Positions 25,896 to 34,701 of a DNA stretch of 64,000 nt are shown here, one piece after another. This DNA is from Streptomyces tsukubensis (lineage in GTDB: Bacteria; Actinomycetota; Actinomycetes; Streptomycetales; Streptomycetaceae). Position 1 is the first letter of the stretch. Every line of letters begins with the position of its first letter. Where the stretch lies: NCBI RefSeq assembly GCF_003932715.1, contig NZ_CP020700.1, positions 6,160,501 to 6,224,500 of the forward strand. Direction: 5' to 3'. Position numbers and translations under genes: made by a program. The notes under the pieces are model-generated. The model was given only the letters and a program-made list of their open reading frames with translations, was not told the origin of the DNA and searched no databases.

Positions 25896-26177
25896 TCAGA
25901 CCGTCTCCGGAAGCTCCTCAAGCCCTTCGGCGACGAGCTTCGCCAGCTTGTCCAGGGCGGCGTCCGCACCTTCGGCGTCGGAAGCGAGGACGATCTCCTC
26001 GCCACCCTGGGCACCCAGACCCAGCACGGCGAGCATGGAGGCCGCGTTGACCGGGGAGCCGTCGGCCTTGGCGATCGTCACCGGGACACCGGAAGCCGTG
26101 GCGGCCCGGACGAAGATGGAAGCGGGGCGGGCGTGCAGGCCCTCGGCCCAGCCGACGTTGACGCGGCGCTCAGCCAT
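25896..26177 (-). CDS. ptsH: HPr, phosphocarrier protein of the PTS
   Basis: The protein is 93 residues; the ATG at 26175-26177 with AAGGGC upstream is preferred to an earlier in-frame ATG. The phosphorylated histidine lies in GLHARPAS near residue 15, where enzyme I (phosphoenolpyruvate-dependent) places its phosphate before transfer to sugar-specific EIIA proteins. The regulatory serine region reads NAASMLAVLGLGAQGGEEI. The size and motif are typical for Streptomyces HPr, which serves N-acetylglucosamine and fructose uptake. ptsI and crr are not adjacent, as in other streptomycetes. Confidence 0.96.
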   Translation of the reverse strand: MAERRVNVGWAEGLHARPASIFVRAATASGVPVTIAKADGSPVNAASMLAVLGLGAQGGEEIVLASDAEGADAALDKLAKLVAEGLEELPETV

Positions 26178-26376
26178 GGTGTTGCCCTTCACGTTCAGTG
26201 GTTGTCTAGACCAGTTCCCGGTCAGTGTCTCACGGCGCCCCCGGTGCTCGTGCCGCCTCGGGGACGGGCCCGTGCACCCCTAGATTGCCCCGCCCCGCCC
26301 CCCGTCGCGAGCCGTGACCGGACGGCTGCGTCCGGCGAACGCCGGGACGAGCCCGCCGTGCTCCGCGGGCGCGCCG

Positions 26377-26389
26377 TACGCTTTCTGCC
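26377..26389 (+). promoter_or_regulatory. -10-like box directly before a leaderless-type start
   Basis: TACGCT (26377-26382) is followed by seven bases and the ATG at 26390, with no Shine-Dalgarno sequence. This is the layout of a leaderless mRNA. No good -35 is visible. Confidence 0.4.
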
Positions 26390-29300
26390 ATGCAGACCGA
26401 GCGGGGCGCCGAGCGGGACGAGAGCCGGGACAACGGACCGGGAGCGGGGCCGGGGGCGGGCACCGCGGGGCCGGAGCCCGGCGCGGCCGGGCCCGGCCGG
26501 CCGGCCGCGGCCGAGCACGCCTACCCCGACCACTGGGAGGCCGACGTCGTCCTGCGGGACGGGGCGACCGCCCGGATCCGGCCCATCACCGCCGCGGACG
26601 GCGACCGGCTGGTCAGCTTCTACGAACAGGTGTCGGACGAGTCGAAGTACTACCGCTTCTTCGCGCCCTACCCCCATCTGTCGGCCAAGGACGTCCACCG
26701 CTTCACCCACCACGACTTCGTCGACCGGGTGGGGCTCGCCGTCACCGTCGGAGGCGAGTTCATCGCGACCGTCCGCTACGACCGGATCGACCGCACCGGG
26801 CGGCCCGCGAGCGCGCCCGCCGACGGCGCGGAGGTGGCGTTCCTGGTCCAGGACGCACACCAGGGGCGGGGGATCGCCTCGACGATGCTGGAGCACATCG
26901 CCGCCGTCGCCCGGGAGCGCGGCATCCGCCGGTTCGCGGCGGAAGTGCTCCCCGCCAACAACAAGATGATCAAAGTCTTCCGGGACGCCGGATACACACA
27001 GCGGCGCAGCTTCGAGGACGGCACGGTCCATCTCACCCTCGACCTCGAACCCACCGCGGAGTCCGTCGCGGTCCAGCGCGCCCGCGAGCACCGGGCCGAG
27101 GCCCGGTCCGTGCAGCGGCTCCTCGCACCGCGCGGCGTCGCGGTCGTCGGGGTCGGCCGGGCACCCGGGGGACTGGGACGGACGGTGCTGCGCGATCTGA
27201 TCGCCGCCGGGTACACCGGCCGTACGTACGCGGTGAACCGCGCGTTCCCCGCGGACCGGCGGGAGATCGACGGCGTGCCCGCGTACCGCTCCGTCCGCGA
27301 GATCACCGGCCGGGAGGGCGCGGAGTCCGGGTCGCCGGTGGACCTCGCGGTCGTCGCGGTGCCCGCCGAGCGGGTGCCGGACGTCGTGACCGACTGCGGC
27401 GAGGCCGGGGTACGGGGACTGGTCGTGCTCAGCGCCGGATACGCGGAGAGCGGGGCGGCCGGACGGGCGCGCCAGCGCGAGCTGGTCCGCCGGGCCCGTT
27501 CGTACGGGATGCGGATCATCGGCCCGAACTCCTTCGGCGTCATCAACAACGCGGAGGCGGTACGCCTCAACGCCTCCCTCGCGCCGTACGCTCCGGCTCC
27601 CGGCCGGATCGGGCTCTTCACCCAGTCCGGGGCGATCGGCATCGCGCTGCTGGCGGCGCTGCACCGGCGCGGGGCGGGACTCCCCGGCGGGGCCGCTCCC
27701 GCCGGGCCCACCGGTGCTGCCGGTCCGGCCGGTCCGGCTGGTCCGGCTGGTCTCTCGACGTTTGTGTCGTCCGGCAACCGGGCGGACGTCTCCGGCAACG
27801 ACATCCTCCAGTACTGGTACGAGGACCCGGACACCGATGTCGCCCTGCTCTACCTGGAGTCCATCGGCAACCCCCGCAAGTTCACCCGGCTGGCCCGGCG
27901 CACGGCCGCGGTGAAACCGGTCGTCGTGGTCAAGGGCGCCCGCCACAGCGGCAGCGAACCGCCGGGGCACGCCGTGCCGGTCGCGAGGATCCCGGACGCG
28001 GCCGTCGACGCGCTGCTGCGGCAGGCCGGTGTCATCAGGGTCGACACGGTCACCGAGCTGGTCGACGTCGGCCTCCTGCTGGCGGGCCAGCCGCTGCCCG
28101 GCGGGCCGCGCGTGGCGATCCTCGGGAACTCCGAATCCCTCGGCCTCCTCACGTACGACGCCTGCCTCGCGGAGGGCCTGCGTCCGCTGCCGCCGCTCGA
28201 CCTGACGACGGGGGCCACCCCCGCCCACTTCCGGGCGGCCCTGGTCCGGGCCCTCGCGGCCGACGACTGCGACGCGGTCGTGGTCACGGCGATCCCCTGG
28301 GTGCGCGAGAGCGGTACGGACGAATCCGGCGACGGCGAGGAACTCGCCGGGGCGCTGCGGGCGGCGGCCACGGCCGCGCCCGGGAAGCCGGTCGTGGTCG
28401 TCCAGGTCGAACTGGGCGGCCTGACGGGCGCGCTCGCCTCGGGCGGCGGGCCCGCTGCGGGTGGCCGGGGTGCCGGGACGTTCGCGCCACCCGGGTACGA
28501 CGGCTCCCCGGCTCCTTCCGCCGGTGCCGGTGCCTCCGGCGGGACCCGTGCCCCGGGTGACCGATCCGGGCGTCCCGGACAGCAGCCGGAGACGGGACCC
28601 GTGCCCGGATACCCGGACCCGGAGGCAGACGGGACGGGTGCGGCGCCGGAGGCGGTCGACCGCGCCGGGGCGCCGGGCGGCGCACCGGTCACGGCCGGTG
28701 GTGCGGGTGCAGGGACACCGGAGGCCGGACTCTCGGGCACGTCCACCGGGACGAGTGCGGCGGGAGCCGGGCCCGGCGGAACCGATGGCGCCGGGACCGG
28801 CGCGGTCGGAGCGGCCGATGGTACGAAGGCGGTTCCAGGAGCCGACGAGAGTACGGGCCCCGGGCGGCCGGCCGTGGCTGCCGCGGACGGTGGTGCCGGT
28901 GGTGCGGGGGAGGCCGCCGGAGGTATGGCGGCCGTCTCGGGCGGTGGTGCCGGTGGTGCCGTGGGTGCTGGTGGTTCGGGACGGGCTGCCGGGAAGCCTG
29001 AGACCACCGGTGCGCCCGAGGGCAGGGCAGGTGCCCCCACCGGTTCCGGGCGGGGCGATGGCAGGTCCGGGTCCGGGGCGGGTGTCTCCGCCGGTGCGAA
29101 CCCGGCCGGTGGTGGGTCCGGGGCGAGCGCCTCCGCCGGTGCGAGCCCGGTCGACGGCGAGGCCGGAGGTCCGGCGAGCGTTCCCGGTGAGGAGGCCGGG
29201 GTGCGGGGGATTCCCGCGTACCCCGCCGCCGAGCGCGCCGTGCGGGCGCTCGCCGAAGCCGTCAAGTACGGGCAGTGGCGGCGCGAGGCCGCCACCGGCG

Positions 29301-30073
29301 GGAAGGTCCCCGAGTACGAGGACATCGACGAAGCCGGGGCCGCCGAACTCGTCGGAGGGCTGCTCGCCGGAGAGACCGACGCGCGCGGCATCACCCTCGC
29401 GCCCGGGGACGCCCACGCCCTCCTCGCCGCCTACGGGATCCGCGTCGAGCCCGCCCTCCCGGCGCCCGGGCCCGACGAGGCCGTACGCGCCGCCGAACGA
29501 CTCGGCTACCCCGTGGCGCTCAAGACCACCGCCCCCCATCTACGGCACCGCGCCGACCTCGGTGGCGTACGGCTCGACCTCGGCGGCGAGGCACAGCTGC
29601 GCCGCGCCTACCGGGAGCTGACCGAACTGCTCGGCAAGCCCGTCGAGCTCCAGCCGGTCGTCCAGGCCATGGCCCCCCGCGGGGTCGACACCGTCGTCCG
29701 TGCCGTCGTCGACCCGGCCGTCGGCCCCTATCTCTCCTTCGGGCTCGCGGGCGTCGCCTCCGAGCTGCTCGGCGACACCGCGCACCGGCTGATTCCGGTC
29801 ACCGACCGGGATGCCGCCGGGCAGATCCGGAGCATCCGTACCGCCCCCCTCCTCTTCGGCTGGCGCGGCTCCGCCCCCGTCGACACCGCCGCACTCGAAC
29901 ACCTCCTGTTGCGCGTGTCACGGCTGGTGGACGACCATCCGGAGGTCGTCGGCGTCGGTCTGGAGCCGGTGGTCGTATCCCCGGCAGGGCTCTCCGTGCT
30001 CGGCGCCTCGGTACGGCTCGCGTCCACCCCCGTACCCACCGATCTCGGCCCGCGCCGACTTCCGAGCTACTGA
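26390..30073 (+). CDS. Bifunctional GNAT acetyltransferase / acyl-CoA ligase-like protein (Pat type) with a large low-complexity insertion
   Basis: The protein is 1,227 residues. Residues about 48-215 are a GNAT domain (VQDAHQGRGIASTMLEHIAA is the acetyl-CoA loop). Residues 240-670 are the CoA-binding and NDP-forming acyl-CoA synthetase-like part (GVGRAPGGLGRTVLRDLIAA, IGPNSFGVINN, FTQSGAIG, STFVSSGNRADVSGND). An ATP-grasp-like domain occupies about 1010-1227. The family includes the Streptomyces protein acetyltransferase PatA, which acetylates lysines on acyl-CoA synthetases. A Gly/Ala/Ser/Pro-rich segment of about 255 residues (683-937) separates the two ligase parts. A shorter GPAGPAGPAG run interrupts about residues 430-455. 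These make it several hundred residues longer than I expect for the family. Confidence 0.9.
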   Translation: MQTERGAERDESRDNGPGAGPGAGTAGPEPGAAGPGRPAAAEHAYPDHWEADVVLRDGATARIRPITAADGDRLVSFYEQVSDESKYYRFFAPYPHLSAKDVHRFTHHDFVDRVGLAVTVGGEFIATVRYDRIDRTGRPASAPADGAEVAFLVQDAHQGRGIASTMLEHIAAVARERGIRRFAAEVLPANNKMIKVFRDAGYTQRRSFEDGTVHLTLDLEPTAESVAVQRAREHRAEARSVQRLLAPRGVAVVGVGRAPGGLGRTVLRDLIAAGYTGRTYAVNRAFPADRREIDGVPAYRSVREITGREGAESGSPVDLAVVAVPAERVPDVVTDCGEAGVRGLVVLSAGYAESGAAGRARQRELVRRARSYGMRIIGPNSFGVINNAEAVRLNASLAPYAPAPGRIGLFTQSGAIGIALLAALHRRGAGLPGGAAPAGPTGAAGPAGPAGPAGLSTFVSSGNRADVSGNDILQYWYEDPDTDVALLYLESIGNPRKFTRLARRTAAVKPVVVVKGARHSGSEPPGHAVPVARIPDAAVDALLRQAGVIRVDTVTELVDVGLLLAGQPLPGGPRVAILGNSESLGLLTYDACLAEGLRPLPPLDLTTGATPAHFRAALVRALAADDCDAVVVTAIPWVRESGTDESGDGEELAGALRAAATAAPGKPVVVVQVELGGLTGALASGGGPAAGGRGAGTFAPPGYDGSPAPSAGAGASGGTRAPGDRSGRPGQQPETGPVPGYPDPEADGTGAAPEAVDRAGAPGGAPVTAGGAGAGTPEAGLSGTSTGTSAAGAGPGGTDGAGTGAVGAADGTKAVPGADESTGPGRPAVAAADGGAGGAGEAAGGMAAVSGGGAGGAVGAGGSGRAAGKPETTGAPEGRAGAPTGSGRGDGRSGSGAGVSAGANPAGGGSGASASAGASPVDGEAGGPASVPGEEAGVRGIPAYPAAERAVRALAEAVKYGQWRREAATGGKVPEYEDIDEAGAAELVGGLLAGETDARGITLAPGDAHALLAAYGIRVEPALPAPGPDEAVRAAERLGYPVALKTTAPHLRHRADLGGVRLDLGGEAQLRRAYRELTELLGKPVELQPVVQAMAPRGVDTVVRAVVDPAVGPYLSFGLAGVASELLGDTAHRLIPVTDRDAAGQIRSIRTAPLLFGWRGSAPVDTAALEHLLLRVSRLVDDHPEVVGVGLEPVVVSPAGLSVLGASVRLASTPVPTDLGPRRLPSY
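27716..27755 (+). repeat. Short GPAGPAG-coding repeat in the Pat-type gene
   Basis: Nine-base units of the form GGTCCGGCT repeat about three times, encoding collagen-like GPA triplets just before LSTFVSSGNRAD. It is an in-frame expansion inside a conserved domain. Confidence 0.65.
28436..29200 (+). repeat. Low-complexity Gly/Ala-rich insertion in the Pat-type gene
   Basis: About 765 in-frame bases encode residues 683-937, dominated by Gly, Ala, Pro, Ser and Thr with imperfect GGAGG, SAGA and TGAP units and no predicted fold. Conserved ligase sequence stops at VELGGLTGALAS and resumes at RGIPAYPAAERAVRALAEA. Confidence 0.85.
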
Positions 30074-30117
30074 GCATCCGCTCGGCACCACGAGCGTCCG
30101 CCGCCCCCCGGGGCCCG

Positions 30118-30130
30118 TAGGATGGACCAC
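30118..30130 (+). promoter_or_regulatory. -10 box for a leaderless transcript
   Basis: TAGGAT (30118-30123), a standard Streptomyces -10, is followed by seven bases and the ATG at 30131. The start of transcription would be at or next to the start codon. Confidence 0.5.
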
Positions 30131-30730
30131 ATGGCGAAGACCGGTACGACGACCCAGGGGCTGCGCGCGGCGATCGAGCGCAGCGGCTACTACCCGGCTC
30201 TCGTGGCAGAGGCGGTGGAGGCGGCCGTCGGCGGCGAGCGGATCGTCTCGTACCTGGTCCACCAGGAGACGACGTTCGACGCCAACGAGGTCCGCCGTCA
30301 TGTGACCGTCCTGGTCCTCACGGGCAACCGTTTCATCGTCAGCCACACCGACGAGCAGGCCGCCGACTCCAGCTCCCCGACGCCGTACGCCACCACGTCC
30401 ACCGAATCGGTCAAACTCGACCGGATCTCCTCCGTCGTGGTCAGCCGTGTCGTCGCCAACCCCGAGTCGTACACCCCGGGCACCCTGCCCCGCGAGGTCG
30501 TCCTCACCATCGGCTGGGGCGCCGTCTCCCGGCTCGACCTGGAGCCCGCCGCCTGCGGCGACCCGAACTGCGACGCCGACCACGGCTACACCGGCAACTC
30601 CACCGCCGACGACCTCAGCCTCCGGGTCAGCGAAGCGGGCGACGGCCCGGACACCGTCCGCCAGACGCTGGCCTTCGCCCAGTCGCTCTCCGAGGCCACC
30701 GCCGCCACCCCGACGGCGGCCTCCCGCTGA
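30131..30730 (+). CDS. DUF5998 family protein
   Basis: The protein is 199 residues from the ATG at 30131 (MAKTGTTTQGLR). An ATG nine bases earlier would overlap the TAGGAT -10 box and is less likely. It has an N-terminal helical part (AAIERSGYYPALVAEAVEAA), a beta-rich domain (about 40-165) and a conserved CGDPNCDADHGYTG segment with two cysteines and a histidine that might bind metal. I recognise it as the actinobacterial DUF5998 family; function unknown. Its stop overlaps the start of the phosphodiesterase gene (TGATG), so the two are translationally coupled and probably work together. Confidence 0.88.
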   Translation: MAKTGTTTQGLRAAIERSGYYPALVAEAVEAAVGGERIVSYLVHQETTFDANEVRRHVTVLVLTGNRFIVSHTDEQAADSSSPTPYATTSTESVKLDRISSVVVSRVVANPESYTPGTLPREVVLTIGWGAVSRLDLEPAACGDPNCDADHGYTGNSTADDLSLRVSEAGDGPDTVRQTLAFAQSLSEATAATPTAASR

Positions 30731-31932
30731 TGGTCCAGCCCGACACGGCGGCCTTCTGGCCGGACGATCCGCTGCCGCTGGCGGTCAACAGCGCACCGGT
30801 GCCCGAGTACGGCTCCGGATCCCTCGCCGATCTGCTGCCGACGCTCGCCGCCGGGCTCGGAGTGCCCGGTTTCACCGCGGCCATATCCGAACTCGTCCCG
30901 GCCGACCGCGTCTGCGTCTTCCTGATCGACGGCCTCGGCTGGGAACAGATCCGGAACCACCCGGAGCACGCCCCGTACCTCCACTCCCTGCTGCACACCT
31001 CCCGCGGCGGTACGGGCCGGCCGATCACCGCCGGATTCCCGGCTACCACGGCCACCTCACTGGCCTCCGTCGGCACCGGGCTCCCCCCGGGCCTCCACGG
31101 ACTCCCGGGGTACTCGGTCCGCAACCCCGCCACCGGCGCCCTGATGAACCAGCTGCGCTGGAAGCCGTACACCGATCCGCACGCCTGGCAGCCCCACCCC
31201 ACCGTCTTCGGGCTCGCCCACGAGGCCGGGGTCCGTACGGCCCAGGTGTCGTCCCCCCTCTTCGAGACCACCCCGCTGACCCGGATCGCGCTCAGCGGCG
31301 GAACGTTCCACGGCAGGCTGAGCGGCGAGGAGCGGATGGACCTCGCGGCCGAGCAGCTCGCCGCCGCCGACCGCTCCCTCGTCTACACCTACTACAGCGA
31401 CGTCGACGGCATGGGCCACCGCTACGGAGTCGACTCCGACGCCTGGCGCGGACAGCTCGCCCACGCCGACCGGCTGGTCCAGCGGCTCGCCGAGCAGCTG
31501 CCGCGCCGTACCGCGCTCTATGTCACCGCCGACCACGGCATGATCGACGTGCCGTTCGACGAGGAGTCGAGGGTCGACTTCGACGAGGACTGGGAGCTGC
31601 GCGCCGGGGTCGCCCTGCTGGGCGGCGAGGGCCGGGCCCGTCATGTCTACGCCGTTCCCGGTGCCGCGGCGGATGTGCTGACGGTCTGGCGCGAGGTCCT
31701 CGGTGACCGGTTCTGGGTGGCGAGCCGGGAGGAGGCGATCGCGGCGGGCTGGTTCGGTCCGGTCGTCGACGAGCGGGTCCTGGGCCGGATCGGTGATGTG
31801 GTCGCCGCCGCCTGCGAGGACCTCGCCATCACCGCGTCCGTCCAGGAGCCCCTGGAGTCGGCGCTGGCCGGAATGCACGGTTCGATGACGCCCGCCGAGC
31901 AGCTCGTACCGCTGATCGAAATCCGCTCCTGA
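30730..31932 (+). CDS. Alkaline phosphatase superfamily protein (nucleotide pyrophosphatase/phosphodiesterase type)
   Basis: The protein is 400 residues; ATG at 30730 shares one base with the preceding stop. The metal-binding Asp lies in VCVFLIDGLGWEQI, the nucleophile Thr in AGFPATTATSLASVGTG, and further ligands in YYSDVDGMGHRYG and TADHGMIDVP. This is the order found in NPP-type phosphodiesterases. No signal peptide is seen, so it is probably cytoplasmic; the substrate is not known. The coupling with DUF5998 is the best clue to its role. Confidence 0.9.
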   Translation: MVQPDTAAFWPDDPLPLAVNSAPVPEYGSGSLADLLPTLAAGLGVPGFTAAISELVPADRVCVFLIDGLGWEQIRNHPEHAPYLHSLLHTSRGGTGRPITAGFPATTATSLASVGTGLPPGLHGLPGYSVRNPATGALMNQLRWKPYTDPHAWQPHPTVFGLAHEAGVRTAQVSSPLFETTPLTRIALSGGTFHGRLSGEERMDLAAEQLAAADRSLVYTYYSDVDGMGHRYGVDSDAWRGQLAHADRLVQRLAEQLPRRTALYVTADHGMIDVPFDEESRVDFDEDWELRAGVALLGGEGRARHVYAVPGAAADVLTVWREVLGDRFWVASREEAIAAGWFGPVVDERVLGRIGDVVAAACEDLAITASVQEPLESALAGMHGSMTPAEQLVPLIEIRS

Positions 31933-31974
31933 TCCGAGGCCCGGCCCCGGGATCGGGTTCCGGGACCCGTCTCC

Positions 31975-31992
31975 GGCACGGGACGCCGTGCC
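31975..31992 (+). terminator. Weak hairpin after the phosphodiesterase gene
   Basis: GGCACGG (31975-31981) pairs with CCGTGCC (31986-31992) around GACG. It is only 7 bp, so transcription may continue into tdk. Confidence 0.35.
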
Positions 31993-32059
31993 CCGCCCCC
32001 GGTCCCGCCCCGTACCGCCCTCCCCTGTTCCACCACTGCCGAAAGGTCCTCAGCAACCC

Positions 32060-32728
32060 ATGTCCGAGCTGGTGTTCTTCTCCGGAACCATGGACTGCGG
32101 CAAATCCACCCTCGCCCTCCAGATCGAACACAACCGGTCGGCCCGCGGCCTCCAGGGCATGATCTTCACCCGCAACGACCGTGCGGGCCAGGGCAAGCTG
32201 TCCTCCCGGCTCGGACTGGTCACGGATGCCGTCGAGGCCCCGGACGCCTTCGACTTCTACGCCTATCTCGTCGACCGGCTCTCCTCGGGGCTGCGCTGCG
32301 ACTACGTCATCGCGGACGAGGCGCAGTTCTTCACCCCCGCCCAGATCGACCAGCTGGCCCGGGTCGTGGACGATCTGGAGCTGGACGTCTTCGCCTTCGG
32401 CATCACCACCGACTTCCGCTCCAAGCTCTTCCCCGGCTCGCAGCGGCTGGTGGAGCTGGCGGACCGGGTCGAGGTGCTCCAGGTCGAGGCCCTGTGCTGG
32501 TGCGGAGCCCGGGCCACGCACAACGCCCGGACCGTCGGCGGCCGGATGGTCGTCGAAGGCGCGCAGGTCGTCGTCGGCGACGTCAACGGCTACGACGAGG
32601 ACGTCGTCGGATACGAGGTGCTGTGCCGCCGCCACCACCGGCGCCGGATGACGGCGGCGAGCGCCCGGGCCGCCGTGCTCTCCCCCGATGTGCTGCCGGT
32701 GGACCAGCCGGTCACCCCCGGACCCTGA
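32060..32728 (+). CDS. tdk: Thymidine kinase
   Basis: The protein is 222 residues from the ATG at 32060 (GAAAGG 13 bases upstream, a long spacing). It phosphorylates thymidine with ATP in the salvage pathway. P-loop SGTMDCGKSTLA is at the N-terminus, the Walker B-like DEAQFF near residue 90 and the lasso/zinc region has CWCGARATH and CRRHH as ligands. The catalytic glutamate is in DEAQF. The length is typical of type II thymidine kinases. It ends at an 18-bp bidirectional hairpin. Confidence 0.95.
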   Translation: MSELVFFSGTMDCGKSTLALQIEHNRSARGLQGMIFTRNDRAGQGKLSSRLGLVTDAVEAPDAFDFYAYLVDRLSSGLRCDYVIADEAQFFTPAQIDQLARVVDDLELDVFAFGITTDFRSKLFPGSQRLVELADRVEVLQVEALCWCGARATHNARTVGGRMVVEGAQVVVGDVNGYDEDVVGYEVLCRRHHRRRMTAASARAAVLSPDVLPVDQPVTPGP

Positions 32729-32768
32729 CGTCCGCCGGGCCCGGGGCATTCCCGGGCCCGGCGGACGT
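32728..32768. terminator. Bidirectional terminator between tdk and the VOC gene
   Basis: An 18-bp perfect stem (32728-32745 with 32751-32768) with loop GCATT; the left arm begins inside the tdk stop codon. Serves both convergent genes. Confidence 0.88.
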
Positions 32769-32774
32769 ACCGGA

Positions 32775-33545
32775 TCAGCCCGCGGTACGTACGACGGTGA
32801 ACACCGCGCCCTCCGGGTCGGCCACGGTCGCCGCGCGCCCCCGGTCCCCGTCGGCCGCCGCTTCGACCACCCGGCCGCCCAGCTCCACCACCCGTCCGAC
32901 GGCCGCGTCCACGTCGTCGACCTCGAACCAGGTCAGCCAGTGGGAGCCGCGGTCGCGCGGCAGCGCCCTGCCGACACCGCGCACCGCGGCCACCGGACGT
33001 CCGTCCGCGATCAGCGTCGTCCGGTCGGTGTCCGCCGCCGGATCACGCTGCTCCTCGTAGCCGAAGACCGTCCGGTAGAACTTGACGACCACCGAGGTAT
33101 CGGCCGTCACCAGCTCGTTCCAGACCGGGGTGCCGTGGGTACCGTGTGCCGCGATGCCCAGATGGCCGGCGGCCTGCCAGAGTCCGAACACCGCGCCTGC
33201 GGTGTCCGTGACGATCGCCAGCCGCCCCGCGTCCTCGGCGTCCAGCGGGCCCACGCCGACCGTGCCGCCGCAGCTGCGCAGCTCCTCCGCCGTCCGGTTC
33301 ACATCCGGGGCCGCCAGATAGGGCGTCCAGGCGACGGGCAGCCTCTGATCGGCGGGCAACCGCCCGATGCCCGCCACCTCCTTGCCGTCGAGCAGTGCGC
33401 GGACATAGGGGCCGAGCTGCTGTGGGCCGGGGTGGAACTCCCAGCCGAAGAGCGCTCCGTAGAAATCCGTCGTCGCGTCGGGGTCGTGCACCATCAGACT
33501 CACCCAGCAGGGTGTGCCGGGCGCATGCCGAGTCGCCTCGGTCAT
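32775..33545 (-). CDS. VOC (glyoxalase/bleomycin-resistance) superfamily protein with two domains
   Basis: The protein is 256 residues, ATG at 33543-33545 with GGAGAG upstream. Two vicinal-oxygen-chelate modules are visible: residues 10-122 (CWVSLMVHDPDATTDFYGALFGWEFH) and 136-256 (VWNELVTADTSVVVKFYRTVFGYEE). Each has the beta-alpha-beta-beta-beta pattern. Metal ligand positions are not obvious. Family members detoxify or bind small ligands; the substrate is not known. It diverges from the sulfurtransferase gene. Confidence 0.88.
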   Translation of the reverse strand: MTEATRHAPGTPCWVSLMVHDPDATTDFYGALFGWEFHPGPQQLGPYVRALLDGKEVAGIGRLPADQRLPVAWTPYLAAPDVNRTAEELRSCGGTVGVGPLDAEDAGRLAIVTDTAGAVFGLWQAAGHLGIAAHGTHGTPVWNELVTADTSVVVKFYRTVFGYEEQRDPAADTDRTTLIADGRPVAAVRGVGRALPRDRGSHWLTWFEVDDVDAAVGRVVELGGRVVEAAADGDRGRAATVADPEGAVFTVVRTAG

Positions 33546-33828
33546 TGTCAATCTCTCCTCGGACCATCGTGGTGTCCGTGCGGGGGACGGGGCCTTGTGG
33601 ATCAGGCCCGTGGGCGTGCGCAGCTTTCGTCCGGTGGGTTCCTGGCCGCACGTCCCGTGCGCATGCTTCCACTCCCCGGCAAGGACCACGCCCCGGCCGC
33701 GCCGCTTTTGGCGGGTTCCTGCCGGAGGTTGCCCACTTTGGTGAGTTTTAGGGCTTGCGGTGCGCGCCTGTTTCTGCGTGGTACGCCCTCCCGGGGCGCC
33801 CCGGGAGACCGGAGGGGCGGCTGTGGGC

Positions 33829-33840
33829 CAGGATGGCCGT
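33829..33840 (+). promoter_or_regulatory. -10-like box before the sulfurtransferase start
   Basis: CAGGAT (33829-33834) lies six bases before the ATG at 33841 and no ribosome-binding site sits in the usual position, again suggesting a leaderless transcript. AGGAT could alternatively serve as a weak, close ribosome-binding site. Confidence 0.35.
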
Positions 33841-34701
33841 ATGACTGAGACACCGACCTCCGTACCCGTGCCGAGTCCGATCATCTCGGCCGCCGGACTT
33901 GCCGAGGCGCTCGCCGGACCCCGGCCGCCCGTGGTCCTCGACGTCCGCTACCGGCTGGGCGGGCCGCACGGCCGGCCCGACTACGACGCCGGCCATATCC
34001 CCGGTGCCGTCTTCGTCGACCTCGACGCGGAGCTGGCGGGGGTGCCGGGGGAGCGCGGGCGCCATCCGCTGCCCGACGTCGCGGACTTCGGCGCGGTCAT
34101 GCGGCGGGCCGGGGTGTCGGCCGGGACGCCGGTGGTCGCGTACGACGGACATCTCGGCTGGGGCGCGGCGCGGGCCTGGTGGCTGCTGCGGTGGACCGGG
34201 CATGCGGATGTACGGGTGCTGGACGGTGGACTCGCCGCCTGGCGCGGGCCGCTGGAGAAGGACGCCCCGTCGCCGGCGGAAGGCGATTTCGAGCCCCGCC
34301 CGGGCGGGCTGCCGCTGCTGACCGCCGACACCGCCGCCGAGCTGGCCCGGACGGGGCTGCTGCTGGACGCCCGGGCGGGCGAGCGGTACCGGGGCGAGGT
34401 CGAGCCGATCGACGCGGTCGCCGGGCACATCCCCGGCGCGGTCTCCGCGCCGACCGGTGAGAACGTCGACGGCGACGGGCGTTTTCTGGCGCCCGCGGCG
34501 CTCACGGCCCGGTTCGCCGCGCTGGGCGAGGTGGAGCCGGGTGCGCGGGTCGGCGTCTACTGCGGCTCCGGGGTGTCCGGGGCCCAGCAGGCGCTGGCGC
34601 TCGAACTCGCCGGATTCGTACCGGCGCTGTACGCGGGCTCCTGGTCGGAGTGGTCCCGCGATCCGGCGCGGCCGGTGGCGACGGGCGCCCAGCCGGGCTG
34701 A
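33841..34701 (+). CDS. Sulfurtransferase with two rhodanese domains
   Basis: The protein is 286 residues from the ATG at 33841. The first rhodanese domain (about 10-145) has DVRYRLGGPHGRPDYDAGHIPGA-type sequence and lacks a catalytic Cys (AYDGHLGWGA). The second (about 160-280) carries the active cysteine in YCGSGVSG at about 240. The CG-S-G-V loop resembles thiosulfate/3-mercaptopyruvate sulfurtransferases, which move sulfane sulfur to cyanide or thiols. Cytoplasmic, no signal peptide. Confidence 0.93.
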   Translation: MTETPTSVPVPSPIISAAGLAEALAGPRPPVVLDVRYRLGGPHGRPDYDAGHIPGAVFVDLDAELAGVPGERGRHPLPDVADFGAVMRRAGVSAGTPVVAYDGHLGWGAARAWWLLRWTGHADVRVLDGGLAAWRGPLEKDAPSPAEGDFEPRPGGLPLLTADTAAELARTGLLLDARAGERYRGEVEPIDAVAGHIPGAVSAPTGENVDGDGRFLAPAALTARFAALGEVEPGARVGVYCGSGVSGAQQALALELAGFVPALYAGSWSEWSRDPARPVATGAQPG

